From an uncultured Planctomycetia bacterium (GTDB taxonomy: Bacteria; Planctomycetota; Phycisphaerae; Phycisphaerales; SM1A02): a stretch of DNA of 64,000 nt. Under the pieces are notes generated by a model, which saw only the letters and a list, made by a program, of their open reading frames with translations, was not told the origin of the DNA and did no database searches. The translations under genes were made by a program, and so were the position numbers. This document shows positions 15,681-24,652 of this stretch, one piece after another (the stretch's first letter is position 1; each line of letters starts with the position of its first letter). The stretch spans positions 62,001 to 126,000 of the forward strand of contig CALMPF010000003.1 of assembly GCA_937871505.1 (NCBI GenBank), given 5' to 3'.

Positions 15681-17090
15681 ATGCTCCAGGCCCTTGTCAA
15701 CATCTTCAGGATCCCGGATCTCCGGAATCGGGTCCTCTTCACGCTGGGAATCCTCGCGATCTACCGGATCGGCTTCTGGATTCCCATTCCCGGCGTCGAC
15801 CAGCAGCAGCTCGCGGATCTGGCGAAGTCGGCCGCGGAGACCAGCTCCGCGTTCGGCAGGCTCGTCCAGTTCGCGTCGATCTTCTCCGGGGGCAACCTCG
15901 GACAGTCGACGATCTTCGGGCTCGGGATCATGCCGTACATCACGGCGTCGATCATCTTCCAGCTCCTCAACTCGGTCGTCCCCGCGCTTCAGGAACTCAA
16001 GAAGGAGGGGGCTTCCGGGCAGCAGAAGATCACCGAGTGGACGCGCTACGCGACCGTCGGGCTCTGCATCGTCCAGGCGTTCTTCTGGCTCGGGTACATG
16101 CGCGACCAGCGCCTGGTCGAACCCCAGTTCCTTCAGGGCAACAACCAGATCCTCTTCTTCCTCGTCGGCGTGACTTCGCTGACGGCCGGAAGCCTGTTCC
16201 TGATGTGGCTGGGCGAGCAGATCGACAAGTACGGCATCGGAAACGGCGTCTCGCTCATCCTCACGGCCGGCATCCTCTCGCGCATGCCCGCGGCGGTCGG
16301 CTGGGTGATCTCGAACTTCGATCCGAGCACGCAGGCGCAGGAAGCCGGGATCGGGATGGTCGGCATCCTCTTCCTCGCGGCTGCGTTCGTGTTCGTCACC
16401 GCGGGGGCCGTCCTCATCACGATCGCGCAGCGGCGGATCCCTATCCAGCAGGCCCGGCAGACGCGCGGACGGAAGGTCTACGGCGGTCAGCGGCACTACC
16501 TGCCGCTCCGAATCAATCACGCCGGCGTGATGCCGATCATCTTCGCCAGCTCCCTGATGATCTTCCCGTCGGCGATCTTCGGCTGGCTCGCCGGCCGCGC
16601 GATCGCGGGGCCCGCCTGGTGGGCGGGGCTGACCGACTGGCTCGCTCGGAACTTCGACTTCGGGTCGTTTCCGTACATCCTCTTCGAGATCGTCCTGATC
16701 TACTTCTTCAGCTACTTCTGGACGACCGTCCAGTTCAGCCCGGAGGACATGGCGAAGCAGCTCCGGGACAGCGGCAGCTTCATTCCCGGCCTGCGCCCCG
16801 GTCCGCGCACCGCCGAGTACCTCGAGACGGTGATGGAGCGGATCACCTACGTGGGCGCCGGCTTCCTCGCGGTGATCGCGATCATCCCGACGGTGATCGC
16901 CCGGGCGATGAACATCCCGATGTTCGTCTCGGCGTTCCTCGGAGGGACGGGGCTGCTGATCGTCGTGAGCGTCGGGCTCGATCTGCTTCAGCGTCTGGAG
17001 GCGAACCTCCTGATGCGGAACTACTCCGGCTTCCTCGACTCCGGCGAGTCGGGGCGCCCCGGCCCGCGCATCCGCTCCGCGCGAGGGTAA
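15681..17090 (+). CDS. secY: Protein translocase subunit SecY
   Basis: 469 residues with about ten membrane-spanning segments, the pore of the Sec translocon. The N-terminal FRIPDLRNRVLFTLGILAIY, plug region GGNLGQSTIFGLGIMPYIT, the cytoplasmic loop GRKVYGGQRHYLPLRINHAG and the late PGLRPGPRTAEYLE segment fit the family. Two slightly long periplasmic loops are present. It keeps its classic place after rplO, but adk, which normally follows, is not here; map comes next after 94 bp. Confidence 0.97.
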   Translation: MLQALVNIFRIPDLRNRVLFTLGILAIYRIGFWIPIPGVDQQQLADLAKSAAETSSAFGRLVQFASIFSGGNLGQSTIFGLGIMPYITASIIFQLLNSVVPALQELKKEGASGQQKITEWTRYATVGLCIVQAFFWLGYMRDQRLVEPQFLQGNNQILFFLVGVTSLTAGSLFLMWLGEQIDKYGIGNGVSLILTAGILSRMPAAVGWVISNFDPSTQAQEAGIGMVGILFLAAAFVFVTAGAVLITIAQRRIPIQQARQTRGRKVYGGQRHYLPLRINHAGVMPIIFASSLMIFPSAIFGWLAGRAIAGPAWWAGLTDWLARNFDFGSFPYILFEIVLIYFFSYFWTTVQFSPEDMAKQLRDSGSFIPGLRPGPRTAEYLETVMERITYVGAGFLAVIAIIPTVIARAMNIPMFVSAFLGGTGLLIVVSVGLDLLQRLEANLLMRNYSGFLDSGESGRPGPRIRSARG

Positions 17091-17184
17091 ATGGTCCCTG
17101 GGACGGCCTTCCCGCAGGCGTCCCTTCACGCAGCGCTATCACCGGAAGCACCCTCCGCCGACCTTCGTCCGCACGCCTCAGCAC

Positions 17185-18024
17185 ATGTCCCGCTCCCCGC
17201 TCCAGCTTCTCGATCCTCCCCTGCGCCACGGCCGAAACGCTCGGCGCGGCGGGGCGATCGCGCTGCGCACGCCGCGCGAGATCGACGCGATGCGGGCAGC
17301 CGGTGCGGTCGTGCGGCGGGCGCTGACGGCCGCCGTCGAAGCCTGCGTGGCCGGCGCGACGACCGCCGAGGCGGACGCCGCCGCGTCGCAGGTGATCGAG
17401 GCCGCCGGGGCCGAGCCGCTCTTCCTCCATTACCCCCTCTACCGCGCCGAGCAGGGCTTCCCCTGTCGGACGTGCGTGAGCGTCGACGACGAGGTCGTCC
17501 ACGGGATCCCGGGGGCGAGGCGGCTCGTCAACGGCGATCTGGTGACGATCGACTGCGGCGTGCGCCTCGACGGCTGGTGCGCCGATGCGGCGACGACCGT
17601 CGCGGTCGGGGCGGCCACTGCGTCCGGTCGACGCCTGCTCGATGCGACGCGCGCCGCGCTTGACGGCGCGATCGCCATGATCCGGCCGGGTCTGCGCTGG
17701 TCGACGATCGCGGCGGAGATCGAGGCGGTCGCGGAGGCCTCGGGCCTCTCCGTCGTCCGCGAGTATGTCGGCCACGGCATCGGCCGGTCGCTTCACGAGC
17801 CGCCTGAGGTCCCGAACCAGGTCGACGCCGGCCGGCTCGCGGCGGACTTCACGTTGCGCCGGGGCATGACCCTGGCGATCGAGCCGATCTTCGCGGCGGG
17901 CAGCCCGGACACCGTCGAGGCCGACGACGGGTGGACCGTCCGAACCGCCGACGGCGCGCCGGCGTGCCACTTCGAGGAGACCATCGCCGTCGGCGCCGAC
18001 GGGGCGATCGTCCTGACCCGCTAG
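17185..18024 (+). CDS. map: Methionine aminopeptidase, type I
   Basis: Removes the initiator Met from new proteins. 279 residues, about 25 longer than the minimal enzyme because of an Arg-rich N-terminus. All five metal ligands are visible at about D123 (TIDCGV), D134 (CADAATT), H197 (GHGIGR), E233 (AIEPI) and E264 (HFEET), with the usual spacings. The substrate-side His is in VVHGIPG. The gene sits between secY and infA, the normal order once adk is removed. No Shine-Dalgarno motif. Confidence 0.96.
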   Translation: MSRSPLQLLDPPLRHGRNARRGGAIALRTPREIDAMRAAGAVVRRALTAAVEACVAGATTAEADAAASQVIEAAGAEPLFLHYPLYRAEQGFPCRTCVSVDDEVVHGIPGARRLVNGDLVTIDCGVRLDGWCADAATTVAVGAATASGRRLLDATRAALDGAIAMIRPGLRWSTIAAEIEAVAEASGLSVVREYVGHGIGRSLHEPPEVPNQVDAGRLAADFTLRRGMTLAIEPIFAAGSPDTVEADDGWTVRTADGAPACHFEETIAVGADGAIVLTR

Positions 18025-18145
18025 ACCCGCTCGTACCGCATCCCGATCAGCGACCCGGTCACCTCCCGTTCAGTTCCCCGTTTGGGGACCAGTTCAGAAA
18101 CCCGTTCCGCATCCCGACTTCACCGCCCGTACACGCCGCCAGCAC

Positions 18146-18361
18146 ATGCCGAAGGAAGAGAAGATCACCCTCGAAGCCGAAGTCACGGAAGCGCTGCCGG
18201 ATGCCATGTTCCGCGTGCGGCTGGCCAACAACCAAGAGATCCTCGCCTACGTGAGCGGAAAGATGCGGAAGTTCTTCATCCGAATCCTCCCCGGCGACCA
18301 GGTCACCATCGAGCTGAGCCCGTACGACATGACCAAGGGGCGGATCATCTACCGGAAGTAG
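18146..18361 (+). CDS. infA: Translation initiation factor IF-1
   Basis: 71 residues, the normal length of this single OB-fold factor that blocks the ribosomal A site during initiation. [37 protein letters not shown] and the ending [15 protein letters not shown] match the family nearly throughout. It lies between map and rpmJ as in many bacteria. The 121-bp upstream spacer holds nothing else I can identify. Confidence 0.97.
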   Translation: MPKEEKITLEAEVTEALPDAMFRVRLANNQEILAYVSGKMRKFFIRILPGDQVTIELSPYDMTKGRIIYRK

Positions 18362-18476
18362 GCCTATCCTCTCCGTTCCCCGCGGAGCGTCCCCGCTTCG
18401 ATCATCCGGCTCCCGCCGCACCCTCGACAGTCACCCGATCTCACCCGCACGCCCCCGAAGACGCAGGAAGCCCGCC

Positions 18477-18593
18477 ATGAAGGTCCGCAGCAGCATCAAG
18501 CGCCGAACCCTGGATTGCCAGATCGTGATCCGCAAGGGGAAGCGCTACGTGATCAACAAGAAGAACCCGCGCCTCAAGCAGCGTCAGGGCTGA
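18477..18593 (+). CDS. rpmJ: 50S ribosomal protein L36, zinc-free form
   Basis: A 38-residue product, [14 protein letters not shown] at the start and [12 protein letters not shown] at the end. L36 normally has a Zn ribbon with three Cys and one His. Here three of the four ligands are replaced and only one Cys, at position 14, remains. There is one extra residue in the NKKNPR turn compared with the usual 37-residue form. The position between infA and rpsM is canonical. GCAGGAAG lies 6-13 nt before the ATG and may be a weak Shine-Dalgarno sequence. Confidence 0.95.
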   Translation: MKVRSSIKRRTLDCQIVIRKGKRYVINKKNPRLKQRQG

Positions 18594-18709
18594 GCCGCAG
18601 CGCCGCCTCATCCCGCATCCGCCCCGCGCCCGATCTCGCTCGCGCCTCGCCCCTCGGCGGGCTCCGGCGCCACGGCCTCCAGCGGCCGCAAGTCAGACGA
18701 AGGACACCC

Positions 18710-19087
18710 ATGCCCCGCATCGCAGGCATCGACATCCCCGAGAAGAAGAAGATCCGCTACGGTCTCCGGTACATCTTCGGCATCGGGCCGAAGCTCGCCG
18801 ACGATGTCCTCGCGAAGGCCGGGATCGACGGCGAGCGCCGCGCTACCGACCTCACCGATCAGGAGATCGCGCAGATAGCCTCGATCATCGATGGCTCGTA
18901 CATCGTCGAGGGCGCGCTGCGGCGGCAGGTTCAGCAGGACATCCAGCGCCTGAAGGACATCCGTTCGTATCGCGGCGATCGCCACCGTCGCGGGCTCCCC
19001 GTCCGCGGGCAGCGCACCCGCTGCAACGCCCGCACGCGCAAGGGCAAGAAGAAGACCGTCGCCGGCAAGAAGGGCGTCAAGGGCTGA
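18710..19087 (+). CDS. rpsM: 30S ribosomal protein S13
   Basis: The ATG at 18710 gives 125 residues starting MPRIAGIDIPEKKKIRYGLR; the open frame upstream is spurious. S13 contacts P-site tRNA and the large subunit. The helix-two-turn-helix GIGPKLADDVLAKAGI and the basic tail RGLPVRGQRTRCNARTRKG are family hallmarks. GAAGGA lies 6 nt before the ATG and may be a weak Shine-Dalgarno sequence. rpsK follows after 81 bp. Confidence 0.97.
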   Translation: MPRIAGIDIPEKKKIRYGLRYIFGIGPKLADDVLAKAGIDGERRATDLTDQEIAQIASIIDGSYIVEGALRRQVQQDIQRLKDIRSYRGDRHRRGLPVRGQRTRCNARTRKGKKKTVAGKKGVKG

Positions 19088-19168
19088 TTGATGCCCCGCG
19101 GGCCCTCGCCCGCGCGCTCCGTCGCCGTCCCCGTTTCCCCGTCAGCACCACCGTCGATCCAGGAATCC

Positions 19169-19543
19169 ATGGCCAGCAAGAAGAAGGTTCGCAGGAACGT
19201 CCTCAAGGGCATCGTGCATGTCACCGCGACGTTCAACAACACCATGGTGACGATCACCGACCTCAACGGTGAGACGCTCTGCTGGGACTCGGCGGGGACG
19301 GTCGGCTTCAAGGGAGCCCGCAAGAGCACCCCGTTCGCGGCGTCGCGCGCCTCCGACAAGTGCGCCTCGAAGGCCAAGCGCCTCGGCATGAAGGAGGTCG
19401 AAGTGCGCGTGAAGGGGCCCGGCCCCGGTCGCGAGTCCGCGGTGACTGCGCTTCAGGCCAACGGCCTGAAGATCACCGCGATCGAGGACCACACGCCGAT
19501 TCCGCACAACGGCTGCCGTCCCCCGAAGCGCCGCCGCGTCTGA
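19169..19543 (+). CDS. rpsK: 30S ribosomal protein S11
   Basis: 124 residues from the ATG at 19169 ([15 protein letters not shown]). S11 lies on the platform near the mRNA exit. [20 protein letters not shown], then [20 protein letters not shown] and the ending [16 protein letters not shown] are diagnostic. The NG pair that is commonly converted to isoaspartate in S11 is present near the C-terminus. The gene rpsD, often next, is absent: only 245 bp separate rpsK from rpoA. Confidence 0.97.
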   Translation: MASKKKVRRNVLKGIVHVTATFNNTMVTITDLNGETLCWDSAGTVGFKGARKSTPFAASRASDKCASKAKRLGMKEVEVRVKGPGPGRESAVTALQANGLKITAIEDHTPIPHNGCRPPKRRRV

Positions 19544-19788
19544 GCGTCGGCGCGAGCCGCGACCGGCGACGGCCGCTGCCGGCGGCCAGCCTCGTTCAGA
19601 TCGTCGGATCGGTGCGATTCCAAAGTCCGGATGCGTCCACCCGTCGCGGTGGCGCATCGTCCCCGCCGCCAGCAGGCGTCCCGGTCGTTCAGCAGGACCG
19701 GATCGGCGCCGATCGCGGCGGGGTTGCCTTCCCGGGGCGTTCCGCCTCCGGGAATCCCAGGCGCTGCTGAGTTCATGGAGACTTCCGC

Positions 19789-20895
19789 ATGCATGTCCGC
19801 TGGCGCGGTCTCGAGCTTCCCGCTCGCGTCGTCGTCGATCATCGATCGCTGAGCCCGACTTTCGGGCGCTTCGTCACCGAACCCTTCGAGCGAGGGTTCG
19901 GCACGACGATCGGCAACAGTCTCCGCCGCATCCTGCTCTCCTCGATCGAGGGGGCGGCGATCCTCTGCATCAACTCGCTCGAGGTCCGCGCGGCCTCGAA
20001 GACGACGAAGGTGACGCACGAGTTCTCGACGCTTCCCGGAGTGCTCGAGGACGTCGTCGACATCGTCCTCAATGTGAAGGGCATCATCGTGAACTCGGAC
20101 TCCGACGAGCCGCGGAAGATCCGCATCGGCGCCCGTCACGACGGGCCTGCGGGAACCGAGGTCGTCGTCACCGCCGACCTCGCCGACTGTCCGCCCGGCG
20201 TCGCGATCAAGAACGGGGAGCACGTGATCGCGACCCTCACCGAGCGCGGCACCGAGTTCGATCTCGAGCTGACCGTCGGGCGCGGGCGCGGCTACGTGCC
20301 GGCGACGGAGCAGATCAAGCGCGGCGAGGACCAGGTCATCGGCGAGATCCCCGTCGATGCGATCTTCACGCCGGTCCAGCGCGTGCGCTACCGCATCGAG
20401 GACACCCGGGTCGGGCAGCGCACGAACTACGAGCGCCTCGTCCTGGACATCTGGACCAACGGAACGGTCGACCCCGAGATGGCCCTCGTCGAGGCGGCGA
20501 AGGTCCTCCGCAAGCACCTCAACCCGTTCGTCCAGTACTTCGAGATCGGGAGCGACCAGGTCTCCGCCGAGGCGAGCGCCGCGGCGACCGTCGACGAGGA
20601 GCTTCTCCGCAAGCTGGAGATGCCCATCGCGGACCTCGAACTCTCCGTCCGGGCGAGCAACTGCCTCGAGTCGGCCCGGATCCGCACGGTCGGCGACCTT
20701 GTCGCCCGCACCGAGGCGGAACTCCTCGGACTGCGGAGCTTCGGTCGAACCTCGCTCCGCGAGGTCAAGCGGAAGCTGGAGGAGATCGGGCTGGATCTCG
20801 GCGTTCCGATTCCCGACGGCTTCGAACTCTCGCCGTTCATCGCGGGCACCGGCTCGCCCGACGGCGACGCCGAGGATGGGGACGTCGACGGCTGA
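19789..20895 (+). CDS. rpoA: DNA-directed RNA polymerase subunit alpha
   Basis: 368 residues, longer than the usual ~330 owing to loops and an acidic Gly/Asp-rich tail. The N-terminal dimerisation domain is clear (VTEPFERGFGTTIGNSLRR), as is the C-terminal domain that binds UP elements and activators (LELSVRASNCLESARIRTVG, with the Arg equivalent to E. coli R265 in SVRAS). Alpha dimerises to start polymerase assembly. The rpsK-rpoA spacer of 245 bp shows no further gene or clear promoter. Confidence 0.97.
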   Translation: MHVRWRGLELPARVVVDHRSLSPTFGRFVTEPFERGFGTTIGNSLRRILLSSIEGAAILCINSLEVRAASKTTKVTHEFSTLPGVLEDVVDIVLNVKGIIVNSDSDEPRKIRIGARHDGPAGTEVVVTADLADCPPGVAIKNGEHVIATLTERGTEFDLELTVGRGRGYVPATEQIKRGEDQVIGEIPVDAIFTPVQRVRYRIEDTRVGQRTNYERLVLDIWTNGTVDPEMALVEAAKVLRKHLNPFVQYFEIGSDQVSAEASAAATVDEELLRKLEMPIADLELSVRASNCLESARIRTVGDLVARTEAELLGLRSFGRTSLREVKRKLEEIGLDLGVPIPDGFELSPFIAGTGSPDGDAEDGDVDG

Positions 20896-21027
20896 CCCTG
20901 CCGGGGGCGCCCTGCTTTTCGCCCCCCGGCTCTCCGGATACACTCCTCGCTTCGTCTCGGTCGGCTGCGACCGGACGGCAGGCTCGCCTCAGCGGCGTGC
21001 AGGACGACTTCTTCAGGATCTCCACCC

Positions 21028-21660
21028 ATGCGTCACCGCATCTTCGGCAGGCAGTTCAGCGTCGACAGCGACCACCGTCGGGCCATGCTCCGCAACCTCG
21101 CGGCGGGCCTCTTCGAGCATGGCGAGATCGAGACCACCTTGCCCAAGGCCAAGGCAGTCCAGCCCTTCGTCGAGCGCATCATCACGATCGCCAAGCGAAA
21201 GCGCACGCTCGCCGGCCGTCGTCTTCTCGAGTCGACGCTCACGGATCGCCGGGTCCACGCGTGGGTCGCCGATCCGAACACGAAGGAGCTCAAGAAGCAG
21301 AACCCCTGGTTCGAGCTTCCTGCGGAGAGCGACATCGAGTTCAACCGCTACGGCGAGCTCAGGAAGGCTCCGCGCCTGATCCAGCACGTCATCACCAAGG
21401 TGGCGCCGCTCTTCGAGGATCGGGCAGGGGGATACACGCGGATCGTGCGCACCGGCCGCCATCGCCTCGGTGACGGCTCGGACATCGTGGTTCTCCAGCT
21501 TGTCGGCCGTGAGGATGGTCCGACCGTCGGCGGGCGCCGCTCCTCGCGTCGCCGAGCCGCCGACCGGCGCACGCGCTTCGCCGCGGAGCTCCGCAAGAAG
21601 CGGGAGACCGCCCCCGCGGGCGCCGGGTCCCCGGCGGGCGACGCCGAGTCGGCCGGCTGA
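21028..21660 (+). CDS. rplQ: 50S ribosomal protein L17 with internal insertion and basic tail
   Basis: 210 residues against a usual 115-130. The N-terminal core MRHRIFGRQFSVDSDHRRAM, the LFEHGEIETTLPKAKAVQPF segment and the later RAGGYTRIVRTGRHRLGDG are standard. About 35 extra residues occur at roughly 78-112, between the two halves of the core, and about 45 residues of Arg/Ala/Gly-rich tail follow residue 165. L17 sits at the exit-site side of the large subunit. rplQ closes the alpha-operon block; pheS follows 62 bp later. Confidence 0.95.
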   Translation: MRHRIFGRQFSVDSDHRRAMLRNLAAGLFEHGEIETTLPKAKAVQPFVERIITIAKRKRTLAGRRLLESTLTDRRVHAWVADPNTKELKKQNPWFELPAESDIEFNRYGELRKAPRLIQHVITKVAPLFEDRAGGYTRIVRTGRHRLGDGSDIVVLQLVGREDGPTVGGRRSSRRRAADRRTRFAAELRKKRETAPAGAGSPAGDAESAG

Positions 21661-21722
21661 GCCGTCCGGTCGCCGTCTCGGCGCGAAGCCGATCCTCGAC
21701 CTCCGACCGGCCGCGCGTCGCC

Positions 21723-22817
21723 ATGTCCGAAGTCGCCGACACCCCATCGCCCTCTCCCGGCGCCTCCGCGCAGTCGGGGCTCGGTCCGTCGTCGCTCGAC
21801 CCCGCAGCCCTGCGCGAGGAGGCGCTCTCGGCGCTGCGCCGCGTCGCTCCGGGCGAGGCTCCGCCGGACGTCTCCGGCCTCGAGGCCTGGCGCGTCGCGT
21901 GGCTGGGCGCCAACGGACGCCTGCGCGACGCCATGACCGCGCTCAAGGCTGCGCCGCGGGAGCTGCGCCCGGCGCTGGGCAAGGCGCTGAACGAGCTGAA
22001 GTCGGTCGTCGAAGCCGCGTTCGAGGAGGTTCGCTCCAGGGCGGGAGCGGCGCCCTCGGAGAGGCCCGCGATCGACGTCACCGAGCCGGGGATTCCCGCG
22101 GGGCTCGGGCGGCGCCATGTGCTCACGCGGACGATCGACGAGATCGTCGACGTCTTCGGCCGCATGGGGTTTTCCGTCGCGACCGGTCCGGAGGTCGAGG
22201 ACGAGTTCCACAACTTCATCGCCCTGAACATCCCTCCCGGCCATCCCGCGCGGGACGCGAAGGACAACTTCTACATGGAGGGTCCGGCGGGGGAGATCGC
22301 GGAGGGCTCCCGCAGGCTGCTCCGAAGCCAGACCTCGACGATCCAGATCCGCGCCATGCGCGCGTCGCCGCCGCCGCTGAAGGTCGTGGCCGTCGGCCGC
22401 GTCTACCGGCCCGATGCGCACGACGCGACGCACTACTCGATGTTCCATCAGATCGAGGGGCTCTGCGTCGACCGGTCGGTCACCATGGTCGACCTCAAGA
22501 CGACGCTCTTTCAGTTCGCCCGGGCGTACTTCGGGGAGGGTGCCGAGGTGCGCATGCGGCCGAGCTTCTTCCCGTTCACCGAGCCCTCGGCCGAGGTGGA
22601 CATGAAGATGCGCATCCGCGGCGAGTGGCGCTGGGTCGAGCTTGGCGGCTGCGGCATGGTCGACCCGAACGTCTTCGCCGCCGTGGGGATCGATCCCGAA
22701 GAGTGGACGGGCTTCGCCTTCGGCCTCGGCGTGGAGCGGATCGCGATGCGCCGCTACGGGATCGCCGACATCCGCTGGCTCTTCGAGAACGACGCGCGGT
22801 TCCTCCGGCAGTTCTGA
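21723..22817 (+). CDS. pheS: Phenylalanyl-tRNA synthetase, alpha subunit
   Basis: 364 residues. Class II synthetase catalytic subunit that charges tRNA-Phe together with PheT. The N-terminal coiled-coil region covers about residues 25-105. The catalytic part has MGFSVATGPEVEDEFHNF, the motif 2 region VGRVYRPDAHDATHYSMFHQ, RPSFFPFTEPSAEVD and motif 3 GFAFGLGVERIAMRRYGI. pheT is not downstream and is not in this window, so the two subunits are encoded apart. It is co-directional with rplQ and may be the last gene of the long operon. Confidence 0.96.
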   Translation: MSEVADTPSPSPGASAQSGLGPSSLDPAALREEALSALRRVAPGEAPPDVSGLEAWRVAWLGANGRLRDAMTALKAAPRELRPALGKALNELKSVVEAAFEEVRSRAGAAPSERPAIDVTEPGIPAGLGRRHVLTRTIDEIVDVFGRMGFSVATGPEVEDEFHNFIALNIPPGHPARDAKDNFYMEGPAGEIAEGSRRLLRSQTSTIQIRAMRASPPPLKVVAVGRVYRPDAHDATHYSMFHQIEGLCVDRSVTMVDLKTTLFQFARAYFGEGAEVRMRPSFFPFTEPSAEVDMKMRIRGEWRWVELGGCGMVDPNVFAAVGIDPEEWTGFAFGLGVERIAMRRYGIADIRWLFENDARFLRQF

Positions 22818-22867
22818 CGCGGTCGGCGGGCGTGCACCGCGGCGCGCGGCTGCGGCTACGCTCTTCC

Positions 22868-23707
22868 ATGCGCTGCCGGGCCACCTCCCTCGTCGGGCTC
22901 CTCGTGACGATGGCGATCATCGTCGTCCTCGCGGCCGTCCTGCTCACCTCGCTCAACGTGGCCGTGACCGGGGCCGGACAGACCACCTCCGGCTCGGTGC
23001 GCTCGTTCGCGGACTCGATGAACCTCCGCTCGCTCTTCACGGGGATGGCGGCGACCGGGCTCGAGGGGGTCGGATCCATGGGGGCGACCGGCGGCGCGCG
23101 TCCGCAGGGGTCGTCGGGCTACCCGATCCCCAGCGTGGTCGACGGGCGCGCGCGCCGCGAACTCGACACCACCGCGTCGATCTACTCGCTGCTGGTGATG
23201 CGCGACGCGGTGGCGCCGAAGTCGCTGATCTCCGCGAACGAGCGCAATCCCGTCGTCGACGTCGCCGCCGACTATCGCTGGCATCTCTACAACCCCGCAG
23301 GCGGAGTCCACTGGGATCCCGGCTTCGTCGCGGACCTGGAGCGCGGCTCGAACGTCTCCTACGCCCACCTTCCCTTCTGGGGCCGGCGCTTCGACGAGCA
23401 CTGGGCGCGCATCAGCCTGGACAGCCGAATGCCGCTCATCGGAAGCCGCGGTCCTCGCGACGGCCGCGTCGAGGGCACCTCCTTCACGCTCGGGCGCGAC
23501 GGGACCTGGGCAGGTCACCTGCTCTTCGCCGACGGCCACGTCGAGTGGGTCGACTCGGTCTTCGCTCCGGGTCGCCGCGTCGGCGAGGGACACGATGCCC
23601 GACCCGACGGCCTCTTCACCGTCGACGACGGACCGCTCGGCGGCGACGCGTTTCTCGGGTTCGTCAGCGGCATGGACCCGAGCGGTCCGCGGATTCAGTG
23701 GGATTGA
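22868..23707 (+). CDS. Pseudopilin-like protein with degenerate prepilin signal
   Basis: 279 residues from the ATG at 22868, 50 bp after pheS. The N-terminus has the shape of a type IV prepilin or type II secretion pseudopilin helix (LLVTMAIIVVLAAVLL) next to a short basic leader. The canonical G|FTLIE is replaced by A|TSLVG, so both the pre-cleavage Gly and the Glu at +5 are missing. Near the C-terminus an LLFADGHVEWVDS stretch recalls the FADGHV motif of planctomycete DUF1559-type prepilins. Likely an exported or membrane-anchored surface protein; whether a prepilin peptidase processes it is doubtful. Confidence 0.7.
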   Translation: MRCRATSLVGLLVTMAIIVVLAAVLLTSLNVAVTGAGQTTSGSVRSFADSMNLRSLFTGMAATGLEGVGSMGATGGARPQGSSGYPIPSVVDGRARRELDTTASIYSLLVMRDAVAPKSLISANERNPVVDVAADYRWHLYNPAGGVHWDPGFVADLERGSNVSYAHLPFWGRRFDEHWARISLDSRMPLIGSRGPRDGRVEGTSFTLGRDGTWAGHLLFADGHVEWVDSVFAPGRRVGEGHDARPDGLFTVDDGPLGGDAFLGFVSGMDPSGPRIQWD

Positions 23708-23810
23708 GCGCGCCGGATGCGGCCGTCGCCGGCGCGGTCGGGCGCCGAACCGCGTGGCTCGTCGGCACGACCGAGATCGAGTCCGCTGCGCCCTTTCGGC
23801 TCCCGGCGCG

Positions 23811-23842
23811 CCTGGCGCATCAGGACCACCTGGCGCATCAGG
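23811..23842. repeat. Direct repeat CCTGGCGCATCAGG, two copies
   Basis: Copies at 23811-23824 and 23829-23842, 18 bp apart, in the spacer between two convergent genes. Each copy has CCTG/CAGG ends able to form a small 4-bp stem. The location is right for a transcript end but there is no T run. Confidence 0.5.
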
Positions 23843-23865
23843 GCTCCTCAGGTGAGCGCAGGCGT

Positions 23866-24492
23866 CTACCCCACCTCGACGAGCGGGTTGTGGAAGTGCT
23901 GGTTCTGGACCGGGACGACGACCTCGAGAATGTGCTGGAGCACCTCGGCGGGGGAGCCCATCGCATCGACTTCGTGGACGCTCTCGTCGGGGTAGTGCGC
24001 AAGGACGGGGCGGGTCTCGCGCTCGTAGACCTCGAACCGGCGGCGGATGACCTTCTCATCGGCGTCATCGAGTCGGTTCTCCTTGATCGCCCGCCGCTTC
24101 ATCCGCTCGACCATGCGGTCGAGATCCGGGCAGACCAGATGGATGATCCGGAGGACCTCGATGTGCGCGTCGAGGGCCTTGGCCTGCGCGACGTTGCGCG
24201 GGATCCCGTCGAGGATCAGAAGGTCGACCCTCGGCTTGTAGATGCTCAGGACCGTCTGCGCGTGCATGTTCTGCCGCCACATCTCGATGGTGAGCGAGTC
24301 CGGGACGAGCTCGCCGCGCGACGAGAACTCGACGAACTTCCGGCCGAGCTCGCTGGTGGTGTCGAGCGACCGAAAGACGTCGCCGCAGGCGAGGTGGTAG
24401 AACCCTGGGATCCTCCCGAGGATCTTGCCCTGGGTTCCCTTGCCTGCGCCGGGCGCTCCGAAGAGCAGAACGGTCTTGTAGCGGGCGTGCAT
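23866..24492 (-). CDS. adk: Adenylate kinase
   Basis: 208 residues. Interconverts ATP, AMP and ADP. The P-loop GAPGAGKGT is at residues 12-20, the AMP-binding region has the GDVFRS and SRGELVPDSL segments, and LILDGIPRNVAQAK matches the conserved DGFPR region with Ile for Phe. The lid after RRAIKENRLDD is short and lacks the Cys of zinc-bearing adenylate kinases. In many bacteria adk lies between secY and map; here it is moved about 6 kb and inverted. It is divergent from recJ (160 bp). Confidence 0.9.
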   Translation of the reverse strand: MHARYKTVLLFGAPGAGKGTQGKILGRIPGFYHLACGDVFRSLDTTSELGRKFVEFSSRGELVPDSLTIEMWRQNMHAQTVLSIYKPRVDLLILDGIPRNVAQAKALDAHIEVLRIIHLVCPDLDRMVERMKRRAIKENRLDDADEKVIRRRFEVYERETRPVLAHYPDESVHEVDAMGSPAEVLQHILEVVVPVQNQHFHNPLVEVG

Positions 24493-24652
24493 GGACGGGG
24501 GAGTATCCCCGGGAATCTCGGAGTGCTCAAGCCGCGCGGCGAAATCCCGCCCCGGCCGTGGCGCGCTCGTCGGCGCACGGCGCGGGCATGGCAGCCAGGC
24601 CCCGATCCCCGCGCCGAGTCCGCGCAGCCGCCGCCTTCGCTATCCTCTGCCG

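Noticed and set aside
14331-17129. A 932-residue leftward open frame opposite rpsE, rplO and secY
   Set aside because: Its composition is that of a GC-rich antisense shadow; the + strand genes are certain.
19544-19788. rpsD (S4) between rpsK and rpoA
   Set aside because: At 245 bp the gap is far too small for a ~200-residue protein.
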